Part shown: positions 56,810-64,000 of the stretch, in pieces
Layout of the letters: each line of letters begins with the position of its first letter
How positions within the stretch are numbered: position 1 is the first letter of the stretch
NCBI RefSeq assembly: GCF_030718205.1
Contig: NZ_JAUZQF010000036.1
Coordinates: forward strand, 32,925 to 96,924
DNA from: Nonomuraea turcica
GTDB lineage: Bacteria; Actinomycetota; Actinomycetes; Streptosporangiales; Streptosporangiaceae
DNA: 64,000 nt
Direction of reading: 5' to 3'
Notes under the pieces: model-generated
Seen by the model: only the letters and a program-made list of their open reading frames with translations
Database searches by the model: none
What the model was told of the DNA's origin: nothing
Made by a program: the position numbers and the translations under genes

Positions 56810-57859
56810 CTACGGGCGTCCGCCGATGCCGGTGGCGAGCTCCTTGAGCCGGTCGACCGGGCCCGCGTCCGGCGCGAGCGGGGCGGTGTCCATGCCCGCC
56901 CCGTCGTGCAGGCCGTCGATCAGCTCCCGCACGGCCTCGAACGACGAGCGCGCCGGCGTCCAGCCCAGCACATCCCTGGCACGTTCCACTTTCATGACCG
57001 GGAGCCGCAGGAGCATGTCGAGCAGGCCCGGCGCGGCGGGCAGCAGCCTCATGTGCCACCCTGCCGCCACGGCCGCCCTGGCCAGGCCCCGCGGCACCGG
57101 CACCGTACGGGTGTCGAGCAGCTTGGCCAAGTCGTGCGGGTACAGCACAGGCTCGGCGGCGATGTTGAACGCGCCCTTCACCGGCCGCGTGACGGCCAGC
57201 CGGTAGGCCTCGGCGACGTCCCCGGCATGCACCACCTGCAGCCGCAGCCCGGAAATGTCCGGGACGAACGGGATGCGCCCCGGCCGGACCAGCCGCCGCG
57301 GCACGAACGGCCCGGCGAACAGTCTGCGTTGCTCGGTCGCGGCCACCCGCTGGAAGACGAACCCCGGCCGCATCCGCACCACCCGGATGCCGGGGTGATC
57401 ATGCTCGAAGACGTCGAGCACCCGCTCCACGTACGCCTTCTCCCGTCCGTACGCGGCGCCCGGCCAGCCGTGCGTGGGCCAGCTCTCGTCCACCGGACGG
57501 TCCTTGGGCCCCGGCGAGTACGCCCCCACGGACGAGGCGTGGATCAGCGCGGACACCCCCGCCTCCGCCGCGGCGCGGAAGACCCGCATGCTGCCGAGCA
57601 CGTTCGCCCGCCAGGTCGTCGCCGGATCCCTGGTCGGCTGGAACAACCACGCCAGGTGCACCACGACGTCCGCGCCGTCGAAGATCCGCGTCAGGTCGGC
57701 GGAGACCACGTCGGCCTGCCGCCAGTCGGTGCGGTCGACCCGCCACCCGGGCATCCGGCGCGCGACGCCCACGATCGAGGTCACGTTAACGTCCCCGGCC
57801 AGCGCACGTACCACACTGGTGCCGACGTTCCCGGTAGCACCAACCACAACGACTCTCAT
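56810..57859 (-). CDS. NAD-dependent epimerase/dehydratase (extended SDR)
   Basis: The product is 349 residues from the ATG at 57859. The Rossmann motif MRVVVVGATGNVGTSVV starts the protein. DVVVHLAWLFQPTRDP, ASSVGAYSPG and GAAYGREKAYVE provide the Ser, Tyr and Lys of the active site. The rest (VQVVHAGDVAEAY-type segment LQVVHAGDVAEAYRLAV, GAFNIAAEPVL) follows the sugar epimerase pattern, but the C-terminal half is divergent and the substrate could be a lipid-linked or other compound. Gap to the next gene is 50 bases. Confidence 0.87.
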   Translation of the reverse strand: MRVVVVGATGNVGTSVVRALAGDVNVTSIVGVARRMPGWRVDRTDWRQADVVSADLTRIFDGADVVVHLAWLFQPTRDPATTWRANVLGSMRVFRAAAEAGVSALIHASSVGAYSPGPKDRPVDESWPTHGWPGAAYGREKAYVERVLDVFEHDHPGIRVVRMRPGFVFQRVAATEQRRLFAGPFVPRRLVRPGRIPFVPDISGLRLQVVHAGDVAEAYRLAVTRPVKGAFNIAAEPVLYPHDLAKLLDTRTVPVPRGLARAAVAAGWHMRLLPAAPGLLDMLLRLPVMKVERARDVLGWTPARSSFEAVRELIDGLHDGAGMDTAPLAPDAGPVDRLKELATGIGGRP

Positions 57860-57909
57860 GCCGCCACGCTGCCCGCTCTCCAGCCCCCGAAACACCTATG
57901 ACCTGGGCC

Positions 57910-59091
57910 TTACGGCTGGAGCAGAATCTTTATGGCCCCGTCTGCCTTCTTCTGGAACATCTCATACGCGCGCGGCGCCTGCTCGAGCGGCATCCGGTGC
58001 GTGGTCAGGTCCATCACGCCGAGCGGGTCGGCCTCGTCGGTGACCAGCGGCATCAGCCGGCTGATCCACCGCTTGACGTGGGCCTGGCCCATGCGCAATG
58101 TGATGCCCTTGTCGAACATGCGCAACATCGGCAGCGGATCCGTCATGCCGCCGTAGACGCCGACGACGGAGATCACGCCGCCCCGGCGGACGGAGTCGAT
58201 GGCCTGGTTGAGTGCCGCCAGGCGGTCGACGCCCGCGTTGGACATCAGCGGGGCGGCCACCGCGTCGGGCAGCAGGCCGGTGAGCGTCTGGGCGAGCTTG
58301 GCGGCAGGCGAGCCATGGGCCTCCATGCCGACCGCGTCGATGACGGAGTCCGTGCCGCGTCCCGACGTCCGGTAGCGGATCTCCTCGGGCACGTTGTGCA
58401 CCTCGCTGGCGTCGACAATCTCGATGCCGTGGCGGCGCGCCATCGCCAGGCGGGCCATGACTCCGTCCACGCCGATCACGCGGTGGCCAAGGTGGTGGGC
58501 GATGCGGGCGCTCATCTGGCCGATGGGGCCCAAGCCGAAGACGGTGACACTGCCGCCTTCGGGGATGTCGGCGTACTCGACGGCCTGCCAGGCGGTCGGC
58601 AAGACGTCCGACAGGTAGACGAAGCGCTCGTCCGGCGGTCCCTCCGGCACCTTGATCGGGCCGAACTGGGCCTCCGGCACCCGCAGGTATTCGGCCTGGC
58701 CGCCGGGCACCCGCCCGTACAGCCTGGTGTAGCCGAACAGGGCGGCGCCGGTGCCCTGCTCGCGTACCTGGGTGGTCTCGCACTGCGCGTACAGCTCCAT
58801 CCCGCACATGTGGCAGTGGCCGCAGGAGATGTTGAACGGGATGACCACGCGGTCGCCGGGCTTGATGTTGGAGATCGACGGGCCGACCTCCTCGACGATC
58901 CCCATGGGCTCGTGGCCCAGGATGTCACCCTCGGCCATGAAGGGTCCCAGCACCTCGTACAGGTGCAGGTCAGAGCCGCAGATCCCGGTGCTGGTCACCT
59001 TGATGACCGCGTCGTTGGACTCCTTGATCGCCGGATCGGGCACGTCCTCGACCCGGACGTCGCGCTTGCCGTGCCAGGTGACTGCCTTCAT
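57910..59091 (-). CDS. Zinc-dependent alcohol dehydrogenase, formaldehyde dehydrogenase-like
   Basis: The product is 393 residues from MKAVTWHGKRDV; an ATG twelve bases upstream (59103) is also possible and is closer to a purine-rich stretch. Catalytic zinc ligands lie in STGICGSDLH and ILGHEPMG. The structural zinc site has four cysteines in CGHCHMCGMELYAQC. The NAD site is VTVFGLGPIGQMSA. The long form resembles glutathione-independent formaldehyde dehydrogenases. It ends upstream of the epimerase gene on the same strand and is divergent from the isoprenoid operon. Confidence 0.9.
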   Translation of the reverse strand: MKAVTWHGKRDVRVEDVPDPAIKESNDAVIKVTSTGICGSDLHLYEVLGPFMAEGDILGHEPMGIVEEVGPSISNIKPGDRVVIPFNISCGHCHMCGMELYAQCETTQVREQGTGAALFGYTRLYGRVPGGQAEYLRVPEAQFGPIKVPEGPPDERFVYLSDVLPTAWQAVEYADIPEGGSVTVFGLGPIGQMSARIAHHLGHRVIGVDGVMARLAMARRHGIEIVDASEVHNVPEEIRYRTSGRGTDSVIDAVGMEAHGSPAAKLAQTLTGLLPDAVAAPLMSNAGVDRLAALNQAIDSVRRGGVISVVGVYGGMTDPLPMLRMFDKGITLRMGQAHVKRWISRLMPLVTDEADPLGVMDLTTHRMPLEQAPRAYEMFQKKADGAIKILLQP

Positions 59092-59160
59092 GACTGATCG
59101 CATACCCCCACGTCAGACCTCAAACGGGCGCGCTCACCCCATGGTCTCCTCAGCCGTTGG

Positions 59161-59170
59161 AACAGCTGTT
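59161..59170. promoter_or_regulatory. Palindrome AACAGCTGTT in divergent region
   Basis: A perfect ten-base palindrome lies between the divergent alcohol dehydrogenase and polyprenyl synthase genes, 70 bases from the dehydrogenase start. It may be an operator; nothing else supports it. Confidence 0.3.
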
Positions 59171-59226
59171 GCCCATCGAAACCCAAGTAACCAAAGACGC
59201 TTTACACGCTTCGTATTCAGTGAGTA

Positions 59227-59238
59227 ACTACTGGTAGT
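59227..59238. promoter_or_regulatory. Palindrome ACTAC-TG-GTAGT before polyprenyl synthase
   Basis: A perfect 5+2+5 inverted repeat lies 28 bases before the ATG of the first gene in the encapsulin operon, between a likely promoter and the ribosome site GAAGGAG. Its place fits a repressor site for the operon. Confidence 0.45.
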
Positions 59239-59265
59239 GACCGACTGACCGAAGGAGCCGTGCTC

Positions 59266-60315
59266 ATGCCGGTGAGCTTCACTCAGCACTCCCTTGGTTC
59301 ACGCATTGATCAGCATCTGAGCGGTTTTCTCGAAACCTGGCGCGCGATCGTGTCCGATCCCGACGTCGAGGCGGCCTATGGGGTGCTGAACGGCTTCGTG
59401 CTCGGCGGCGGCAAGCGCATCCGTCCTCAGCTGTGCTATTGGGGCTGGCGCGGCGCCGGCGGCGACGACTGCGAGGAGATCATCAGGGCCGCCGCGGCAC
59501 TGGAGCTGTGTCACGCGGGCCTGCTCATCCACGACGACATCATGGACGGCAGCGAGCTGCGGCGCGGCCGGGCGACCGTGCACAAGAGCCTGGCCGGGCT
59601 GCACAAGGGGCCGGGCGCGGAGTCGTTCGGCCAGGCGGGCGGCATCCTGCTCGGCACGCTGAGCCTGGCCTGGTCCGACGCCATGCTGTCGTCGTGCGGG
59701 ATAGATCCACCGCGGTTGCGGGCCGCCCATCACATCTTCGACGCCATGCGCACCGAAGTGATCAGCGGCCAATACCTCGACATGCTCGCCCAGCTCCGCG
59801 CCGGCGCGAGCGTGGACGAGGCGCTGACGGTGATCCGCTTCAAGACCGCCAAATACACCGTGGAGCGGCCGCTGCAGATCGGCGGCGCGCTGGCCGGCGC
59901 CTCCCCCGAGCTGCTGGACTCCTACTCCCGGTTCGGCGTGCCGCTGGGCGAGGCCTTCCAACTGCGTGACGACGTGCTGGGCACGTTCGGCTTGTCGTCG
60001 CAGACCGGCAAGTCGGCGCTCGACGACCTGCGCGAGGGCAAGCACACGGTGCTGATCGCCCATGCCCTGCGGCGTGCCTCGCGGGCGCAGCGCGACCACC
60101 TCAAGCGCTGGCACGGCGATCCTGAGCTGACCGAGGAGCGGGCCGCGGAGCTGCGCCGGATCCTGCTCGACACCGGAGCGGTCGCGGTGGTCGAGGAAAT
60201 GATCGAACAACGGGTGCGCGAGGCCGTGACGGCCCTGGTCGTGGCGCCGATCAAGCCGGAGGCCGCGAGCGCGCTGGCCGTGCTGGCCGACCGGCTCGCG
60301 CACCGCATCAGGTAA
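59266..60315 (+). CDS. Polyprenyl (isoprenyl) diphosphate synthase, possible encapsulin cargo
   Basis: The product is 349 residues from the ATG at 59266, which has GAAGGAG eight bases upstream; GTG 59260 is too close. FARM is DDIMD at 90-94 (LLIHDDIMDGSELRRGRAT), and the second Asp motif is QLRDDVLGTFG at 233-243, where the third acidic position of DDxxD is Gly. It condenses IPP with an allylic diphosphate. It lies 12 bases before ispH and two genes before a family 2B encapsulin; polyprenyl transferases are a known cargo class for those shells. No long disordered N-terminal extension is visible. Confidence 0.92.
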   Translation: MPVSFTQHSLGSRIDQHLSGFLETWRAIVSDPDVEAAYGVLNGFVLGGGKRIRPQLCYWGWRGAGGDDCEEIIRAAAALELCHAGLLIHDDIMDGSELRRGRATVHKSLAGLHKGPGAESFGQAGGILLGTLSLAWSDAMLSSCGIDPPRLRAAHHIFDAMRTEVISGQYLDMLAQLRAGASVDEALTVIRFKTAKYTVERPLQIGGALAGASPELLDSYSRFGVPLGEAFQLRDDVLGTFGLSSQTGKSALDDLREGKHTVLIAHALRRASRAQRDHLKRWHGDPELTEERAAELRRILLDTGAVAVVEEMIEQRVREAVTALVVAPIKPEAASALAVLADRLAHRIR

Positions 60316-60327
60316 GGGGATTCCCAG

Positions 60328-61269
60328 ATGGGCCGGGTACTTCTCGCGGCGCCGCGCGGCTTCTGCGCGGGCGTCGAACGCGCGATCGTCACGGTCGAGG
60401 AGGCGCTGCGGCGTTTCGGACCGCCCGTTTACGTGCGTAAGCAAATCGTTCACAACACCTACGTCGTCGGCGAGCTCACCACCCGCGGCGCGGTCTTCGT
60501 CGAGGAGCTCGACGAGGTCCCCGACGGCGCGCTGGTGATCTTCTCCGCTCACGGCGTCTCGCCGGCGGTCAAGGAGGAGGCGCGGCTGCGCGGGCTGCGT
60601 ACGATCGACGCGGCCTGCCCGCTGGTCACCAAGGTCCACATGGAGGCCGCGCGCCTGGCGAAGGCGGGCTACGAGATCGTGCTCATCGGTCACGCCGAGC
60701 ACGAGGAGGTCGAGGGCACGCTCGGCGAGGCCCCCGGCCACATCCACGTGGTGGACCCGGCCCGCCCCGGTGAGGTGACGGTGAGCGGCTCCGGGCCGGT
60801 GAGCTGGCTGTCGCAGACCACGCTCGCCGTGGACGAGACCATGCGGGCCGTCGCCGATTTACGCGGGCGCTTCCCGCACCTGGCCGACCCGCCCAGCGAC
60901 GACATCTGCTACGCCAGCCAGAACCGGCAGGAGGCGGTCACCAGGATCGCGCCGGAGTGCGAGCTGGTCATCGTGGTCGGCTCGGCCAACTCCTCCAACT
61001 CCCAGCGGCTGGTGGAGGTCGCACTGGGCGCCGGCGCGGACGCCGCCCACCTGGTCGACCGGGCCGCCGACGCGGACGAGGGGTGGCTGCGCGGCGTGCG
61101 CACCGTGGGCGTGAGCTGCGGCGCCTCCGCCCCCGAGTGGCTGGTCGAGGAGTTACTCGGCTGGCTGGCGGCGCGCGGCTACGCCGACGTGGAGCAGGTC
61201 GCCCTGACAGAAGAGACCTTGACGTTCTCCCTCCCCCCTGAACTCCGATCCACTCGCAACCCCGGCTAG
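60328..61269 (+). CDS. ispH: 4-hydroxy-3-methylbut-2-enyl diphosphate reductase
   Basis: The product is 313 residues, normal for IspH. The iron-sulfur ligands are Cys13 in RGFCAGVERAI, Cys97 in DAACPLVTK and Cys194 in DDICYASQNRQ. The active-site VHNTYVV, SAHGV and SANSSNSQRL motifs are intact. It makes IPP and DMAPP as the last step of the MEP pathway. It is placed between a polyprenyl synthase that uses those products and an encapsulin shell gene, with gaps of 12 and 27 bases. Confidence 0.96.
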   Translation: MGRVLLAAPRGFCAGVERAIVTVEEALRRFGPPVYVRKQIVHNTYVVGELTTRGAVFVEELDEVPDGALVIFSAHGVSPAVKEEARLRGLRTIDAACPLVTKVHMEAARLAKAGYEIVLIGHAEHEEVEGTLGEAPGHIHVVDPARPGEVTVSGSGPVSWLSQTTLAVDETMRAVADLRGRFPHLADPPSDDICYASQNRQEAVTRIAPECELVIVVGSANSSNSQRLVEVALGAGADAAHLVDRAADADEGWLRGVRTVGVSCGASAPEWLVEELLGWLAARGYADVEQVALTEETLTFSLPPELRSTRNPG

Positions 61270-61296
61270 GCCCAGCACGAGACAGGCAGGTGCACG

Positions 61297-62706
61297 ATGA
61301 CCGAAACGACCCCATCGACCACCTCGGCTAACGGCAATGGACAACTCAGCCTCAGCACCGACGCCGCCAGGCAACTCGCGACCACGACCAAGACGCCGCC
61401 GCAGATGCAGGAGATCACCTCTCGGTGGCTGCTGCGACTGCTGCCGTGGGTGCAGTGCTCCGGCGGCGTGTTCCGGGTCAACCGGCGATTGACGTACACC
61501 CTCGGGGATGGGCGGATCACGTTCAGCAACACCGGCTCCGAGGTGCGCGTCATCCCCGCCGAGCTCACCGAGCTGCCCATGCTGCGCGGGTTCGAGGACA
61601 TGGAGGTGCTCGGGGCGCTGGCCGATCGTTTCGTCCAGCGTGAGTACGAGGCAGACGAGAAGATCGTCACCGAGGGCGGGCCGGCGGACCAGCTCGTACT
61701 GATCGCCCATGGGCGGGTGCGCAAGATCGGCCGCGGCGCGTACGGCGACGATCAGAGCCTCGGCACCTTGGCCGACGGCGACTACCTCGGCGAGCAGTGC
61801 CTGGTCGACGGTGGCGCGTTCGAGTACACCTGGCGGGCCAAGACGCCCACCACCGTGCTCACGCTCGCCAAGCAGGACTTCGAGCAGATCGCCGAGGGAT
61901 CGCCCGCGCTGCGCGAGCACCTCGACAACTGGCGCTCCAGCGTGGAGCACGCGCACAACGACTATGGCGAGGCCGCCATCGACCTGTCCTCGGGCCACAC
62001 CGGCGAGCCCACCTTGCCCGGCACGTTCGTGGACTACGAGCTGAGCCCGCGCGAATACGAGCTGAGCGTCGCCCAGACGGTCCTGCGGGTGCACAGCCGG
62101 GTCTCCGACCTGTACAACCACCCGATGAGCCAGCTCGACCAGCAGCTCCGGCTCACGGTCGAGGCCCTGCGCGAGCGCCAGGAGCACGAGCTGGTCAACA
62201 ACAGGGAGTTCGGCCTGCTCCACAACGCCGACTTCAGCCAGCGCATCCGCACCCGCTCTGGGCCGCCCACCCCCGACGACCTCGACGACCTGCTGGCCAC
62301 CGTATGGAAGGACCCGGCGTTCTTCCTGGCCCACCCGCAGGCCATCGCCGCCTTCGGCAGGGAGTGCAGCAAACGCGGGGTCTACCCGCAGGCGGGCGAG
62401 GTCAACGGGCATCGGGTGCCGTCCTGGCGGGGCGTCCCGATCTACCCGTGCAACAAGATCCCGATCTCCGGCACGAGCACGACCTCTATCCTGCTCATGC
62501 GGACCGGCCAGGAGAAGCAGGGCGTCGTCGGCCTGCACCAGACCGGCATCCCCGACGAATACCAGCCCAGCCTGTCGGTGCGCTTCATGAGCATCAACGA
62601 GCAGGCCGTCGTCTCCTACCTGGTCAGCGCCTACTATTCATGCGCCGTCCTGGTGCCCGACGCGCTCGGCGTCCTGGAGGACGTGGAGGTCGGCAGGAAC
62701 GGCTAG
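61297..62706 (+). CDS. Family 2B encapsulin shell protein with cyclic-nucleotide-binding-like insert
   Basis: The product is 469 residues. An N-arm (LSLSTDAARQLATTTKTPPQM) and TSRWLLRLLPWVQCSGGVFRVNRR start the HK97-like fold. A cNMP-binding-like insert spans about 95-210 (DRFVQREYEADEKIVTEGGPADQL, with the cassette region YLGEQCLVDGG and the Arg in TWRAKT). The shell P- and A-domain regions follow (ELSPREYELSVAQTVLRVHSRVSDLYN, NREFGLLHN, DDLDDLLATVWKDPAFFLAHP, CNKIPISGTSTTSILLMR and INEQAVVSYLVSAYYSCAV). Family 2B shells enclose enzymes such as terpene cyclases and polyprenyl transferases. The upstream polyprenyl synthase is the likely cargo. Confidence 0.92.
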   Translation: MTETTPSTTSANGNGQLSLSTDAARQLATTTKTPPQMQEITSRWLLRLLPWVQCSGGVFRVNRRLTYTLGDGRITFSNTGSEVRVIPAELTELPMLRGFEDMEVLGALADRFVQREYEADEKIVTEGGPADQLVLIAHGRVRKIGRGAYGDDQSLGTLADGDYLGEQCLVDGGAFEYTWRAKTPTTVLTLAKQDFEQIAEGSPALREHLDNWRSSVEHAHNDYGEAAIDLSSGHTGEPTLPGTFVDYELSPREYELSVAQTVLRVHSRVSDLYNHPMSQLDQQLRLTVEALRERQEHELVNNREFGLLHNADFSQRIRTRSGPPTPDDLDDLLATVWKDPAFFLAHPQAIAAFGRECSKRGVYPQAGEVNGHRVPSWRGVPIYPCNKIPISGTSTTSILLMRTGQEKQGVVGLHQTGIPDEYQPSLSVRFMSINEQAVVSYLVSAYYSCAVLVPDALGVLEDVEVGRNG

Positions 62707-62734
62707 CCCGGCCTTCGGCAGGTGACACGCCCGG

Positions 62735-63088
62735 CTAAATGGGCAGGTGATGGGCGCGGGGCTCGTAGTACCAGCCCATCATGCGCAGCAGCCGCCGCTG
62801 GTACGGCGTGACGTTGTGCAGCCGGATCCAGCGCTGGGACGGGGGCAGCGTGGGCATGACGAGCACACGTAGCCCCGAGACGTCGATGAAGGTCAGTTCC
62901 CCGGTGTCGACGACAATGTACGAGCCCTGGCGACAGCTCGCCAGGGCCCCTGCCAGCGCGTGGCTGTTGGTGGCGTCGATCTCGCCGATCAGCGTGACGG
63001 CCAGGGGCTCGGGCGACGCTGGGTTCCGGCGCATCATGATCTTGAGTTGGTCATCCTGGTAGAGCAGTCGCTCTTCGAGACCACCCAT
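62735..63088 (-). CDS. STAS-domain protein
   Basis: The product is 117 residues from the ATG at 63088, preceded by GAGGAG. The STAS core has VTLIGEIDATNSHALAGAL, YIVVDTGELTFIDVSGLRVLVM and WIRLHNVTPYQRRLLRMMG. The phospho-site position is IDVSG, with Ser. It is an anti-sigma antagonist-like protein or a member of a related partner-switch module. It converges on the encapsulin operon. No partner kinase is adjacent. Confidence 0.87.
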   Translation of the reverse strand: MGGLEERLLYQDDQLKIMMRRNPASPEPLAVTLIGEIDATNSHALAGALASCRQGSYIVVDTGELTFIDVSGLRVLVMPTLPPSQRWIRLHNVTPYQRRLLRMMGWYYEPRAHHLPI

Positions 63089-63467
63089 GCTCCTCGCACC
63101 CCCCAACACGCATGCCTCGGGGGTTGTGAATTAGCCAGAACCAACGTTACAGCACGTACGTTTCACAATGTAATTTTCGCGAGAATATGACCGAATTAGT
63201 GAGAAATCCTGAAGAGTCGGACAGAGCGCCCCTCCGCTCGCCCGGCCGTTGACCCCGCATCCCCGTGCGGGTCGGGGCTGTCCGCGCGGGATGGCGGGTT
63301 TGCCGGGGATCTCCCGAGACCCGGAGCGAAGCCGAGGCCCGTTCCGACCATCGCAGCATTTCCGGACTTGCGGCGGTTTGCCCGATGCGTTTTATCCCTA
63401 TACAGCGGGTGAAAAGTCACGCATCAGAAACACACGCGGGCGGCGATTCGGGGGCGCTGAATACGTG
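63089..63467. other. 379-base intergenic region before NlpC/P60 gene
   Basis: The first 100 bases after the STAS start are AT-rich for this genome (around TTTCACAATGTAATTTTCGC) and probably hold promoters. One imperfect hairpin, GACCCCGCA at 63251 with TGCGGGTC at 63266, is followed by a GC-rich stretch. The region is long enough for a structured leader, and NlpC/P60 genes in actinobacteria often carry c-di-AMP riboswitches, but I could not match the conserved bases of that class. No gene is evident. Confidence 0.5.
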
Positions 63468-63965
63468 ATGAAAGGAAGATGGACACGAGCACTGATAGCG
63501 GCGGCATGCGCTATCGCCTGCACATTCAGCGGCAGGTCGGAGACCGGGCTGATCGCGCTGCGCGCGGCGCTGGAAATGATCGGCGTCCCGTATTCGTGGG
63601 GCGGGGGCGGGGTGCAGGGGCCCGGATACGGGATAGGGAGGGGCGCCACGACGAAGGGGTTCGACTGCTCGGGGCTCGCCGAGTACGCCTACGCGCGGGC
63701 GGGGGTGCCCATCGGATCCACGACGCAGCAGCAGTGGCGTTCCGGGATCAGGGTGACGAGGGAGCAGGTGCAGCCGGGGGATCTGGTCTTCTACGACAGC
63801 AAGCCGCAGCGTGACGGGCCGGAGCACGTCGGCATCGCGGTCGACGGGGAGAGAATGGTGCACGCCCCGTACACAGGGGCGTTCGTGCGCGTGGACCCGC
63901 TGGACCGGCCGCACTTCCTGGGGGTGGTGAGGCCGGGCGCCGGCCCCGCCGACTTGGCGGCCTGA
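63468..63965 (+). CDS. Secreted NlpC/P60-family cell-wall hydrolase
   Basis: The product is 165 residues. A short Sec-type leader (TRALIAAACAIACTFSG) is followed by one NlpC/P60 domain: LEMIGVPYSWGGGG, the catalytic Cys in GFDCSGLAEYAYARAG, the catalytic His in EHVGIAVDGE and the third polar residue in MVHAPYTG. It should cut peptidoglycan peptide bonds. There are no SH3, LysM or coiled-coil targeting parts, so it is a minimal enzyme. The frame is open upstream and the ribosome site is weak, so the start is less sure; GTG 63465 is equivalent. Confidence 0.85.
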   Translation: MKGRWTRALIAAACAIACTFSGRSETGLIALRAALEMIGVPYSWGGGGVQGPGYGIGRGATTKGFDCSGLAEYAYARAGVPIGSTTQQQWRSGIRVTREQVQPGDLVFYDSKPQRDGPEHVGIAVDGERMVHAPYTGAFVRVDPLDRPHFLGVVRPGAGPADLAA

Positions 63966-63976
63966 GGGTGAGTCGT

Positions 63977-63998
63977 GGGGGGGGGGGGGGGGGGGGGG
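63977..63998 (+). other. 22-nt poly-G run at the window end, probable assembly artefact
   Basis: Twenty-two G in a row just before the last two bases is not matched by any other homopolymer in the window. Two-colour sequencing chemistry produces false G tails at read ends, so this most likely marks a contig edge rather than real DNA. Confidence 0.75.
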
Positions 63999-64000
63999 CG

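Noticed and set aside
63089..63467. c-di-AMP (ydaO-type) riboswitch before the NlpC/P60 gene
   Set aside because: The position is right for the class, but I could not find the conserved core elements; only a plain imperfect hairpin is visible.

Overview
This window is chromosomal DNA of a high-GC, Gram-positive, mycelial-type actinobacterium. Supporting signs are the very high G+C, frequent GTG starts, SARP/AfsR-like, PadR and SigE-type regulators, DUF574-type methyltransferase, GPP34 protein, class F sortase, NlpC/P60 and PASTA-less PBP genes. The set of families suggests a Streptosporangiales member (Nonomuraea/Streptosporangium-like), but this is inference from gene content only. The left edge cuts a regulator gene. 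The right edge runs into a 22-nt G homopolymer that looks like a contig-end artefact.

Layout. 1-7.4 kb: end of an AfsR/LuxR-type ATPase regulator, a decayed FAD monooxygenase, DUF574 methyltransferase, lipoprotein amidase, GPP34 protein, APC permease and GNAT enzyme. 7.5-10.1 kb: a modular GH9 cellulase under a TGGGAGCGCTCCCA operator. 10.1-14.8 kb: PadR regulator, PLP lyase/decarboxylase-like enzyme, a peptidylglycine-hydroxylase-like copper lipoprotein and an orphan histidine kinase. 14.8-18.5 kb: a GHL10-like hydrolase and a peptidoglycan amidase that share a near-identical C-terminal domain in inverted orientation. 18.5-26.5 kb: a periplasmic-binding-fold protein without a leader, PhzF, TetR/SDR, SigE/propeller pair, and GT9 divergent from a HldE-like kinase/nucleotidyltransferase. 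26.5-32.2 kb: two divergent NIS siderophore synthetases, a leaderless sialidase, and a class F sortase with a poly-Asp repeat surface protein. 32.3-41.4 kb: flavoprotein disulfide reductase homologue, STAS protein, a coupled pair of unknown/GT-B-like genes, class A PBP, a CelR/CebR-like LacI repressor and a Ser/Thr kinase.

41.5-54.5 kb is the main polysaccharide-degradation island: GH12 and AA10 LPMO divergent from one operator, then GH48, GH9-CBM3c and GH5 mannanase overlapping or closely spaced on the minus strand and divergent from GH6. Nearly all carry CBM2 modules. The LacI repressor next door carries the same 14-bp palindrome in its own promoter, so the island and the distant GH9 gene form one visible regulon. 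A second palindrome with core GAAAGTTTC accompanies each cellulase promoter.

54.7-64 kb: DUF1992 and FolP2-type genes, an anti-sigma ATPase, epimerase and zinc alcohol dehydrogenase. These are followed by a three-gene run of polyprenyl synthase, ispH and a family 2B encapsulin shell with a cyclic-nucleotide-binding-like insert. That run is the most striking candidate system here: an isoprenoid-producing protein nanocompartment. A STAS protein and a partial-context NlpC/P60 hydrolase end the window. I saw no rRNA, tRNA, CRISPR array, insertion sequence or prophage.
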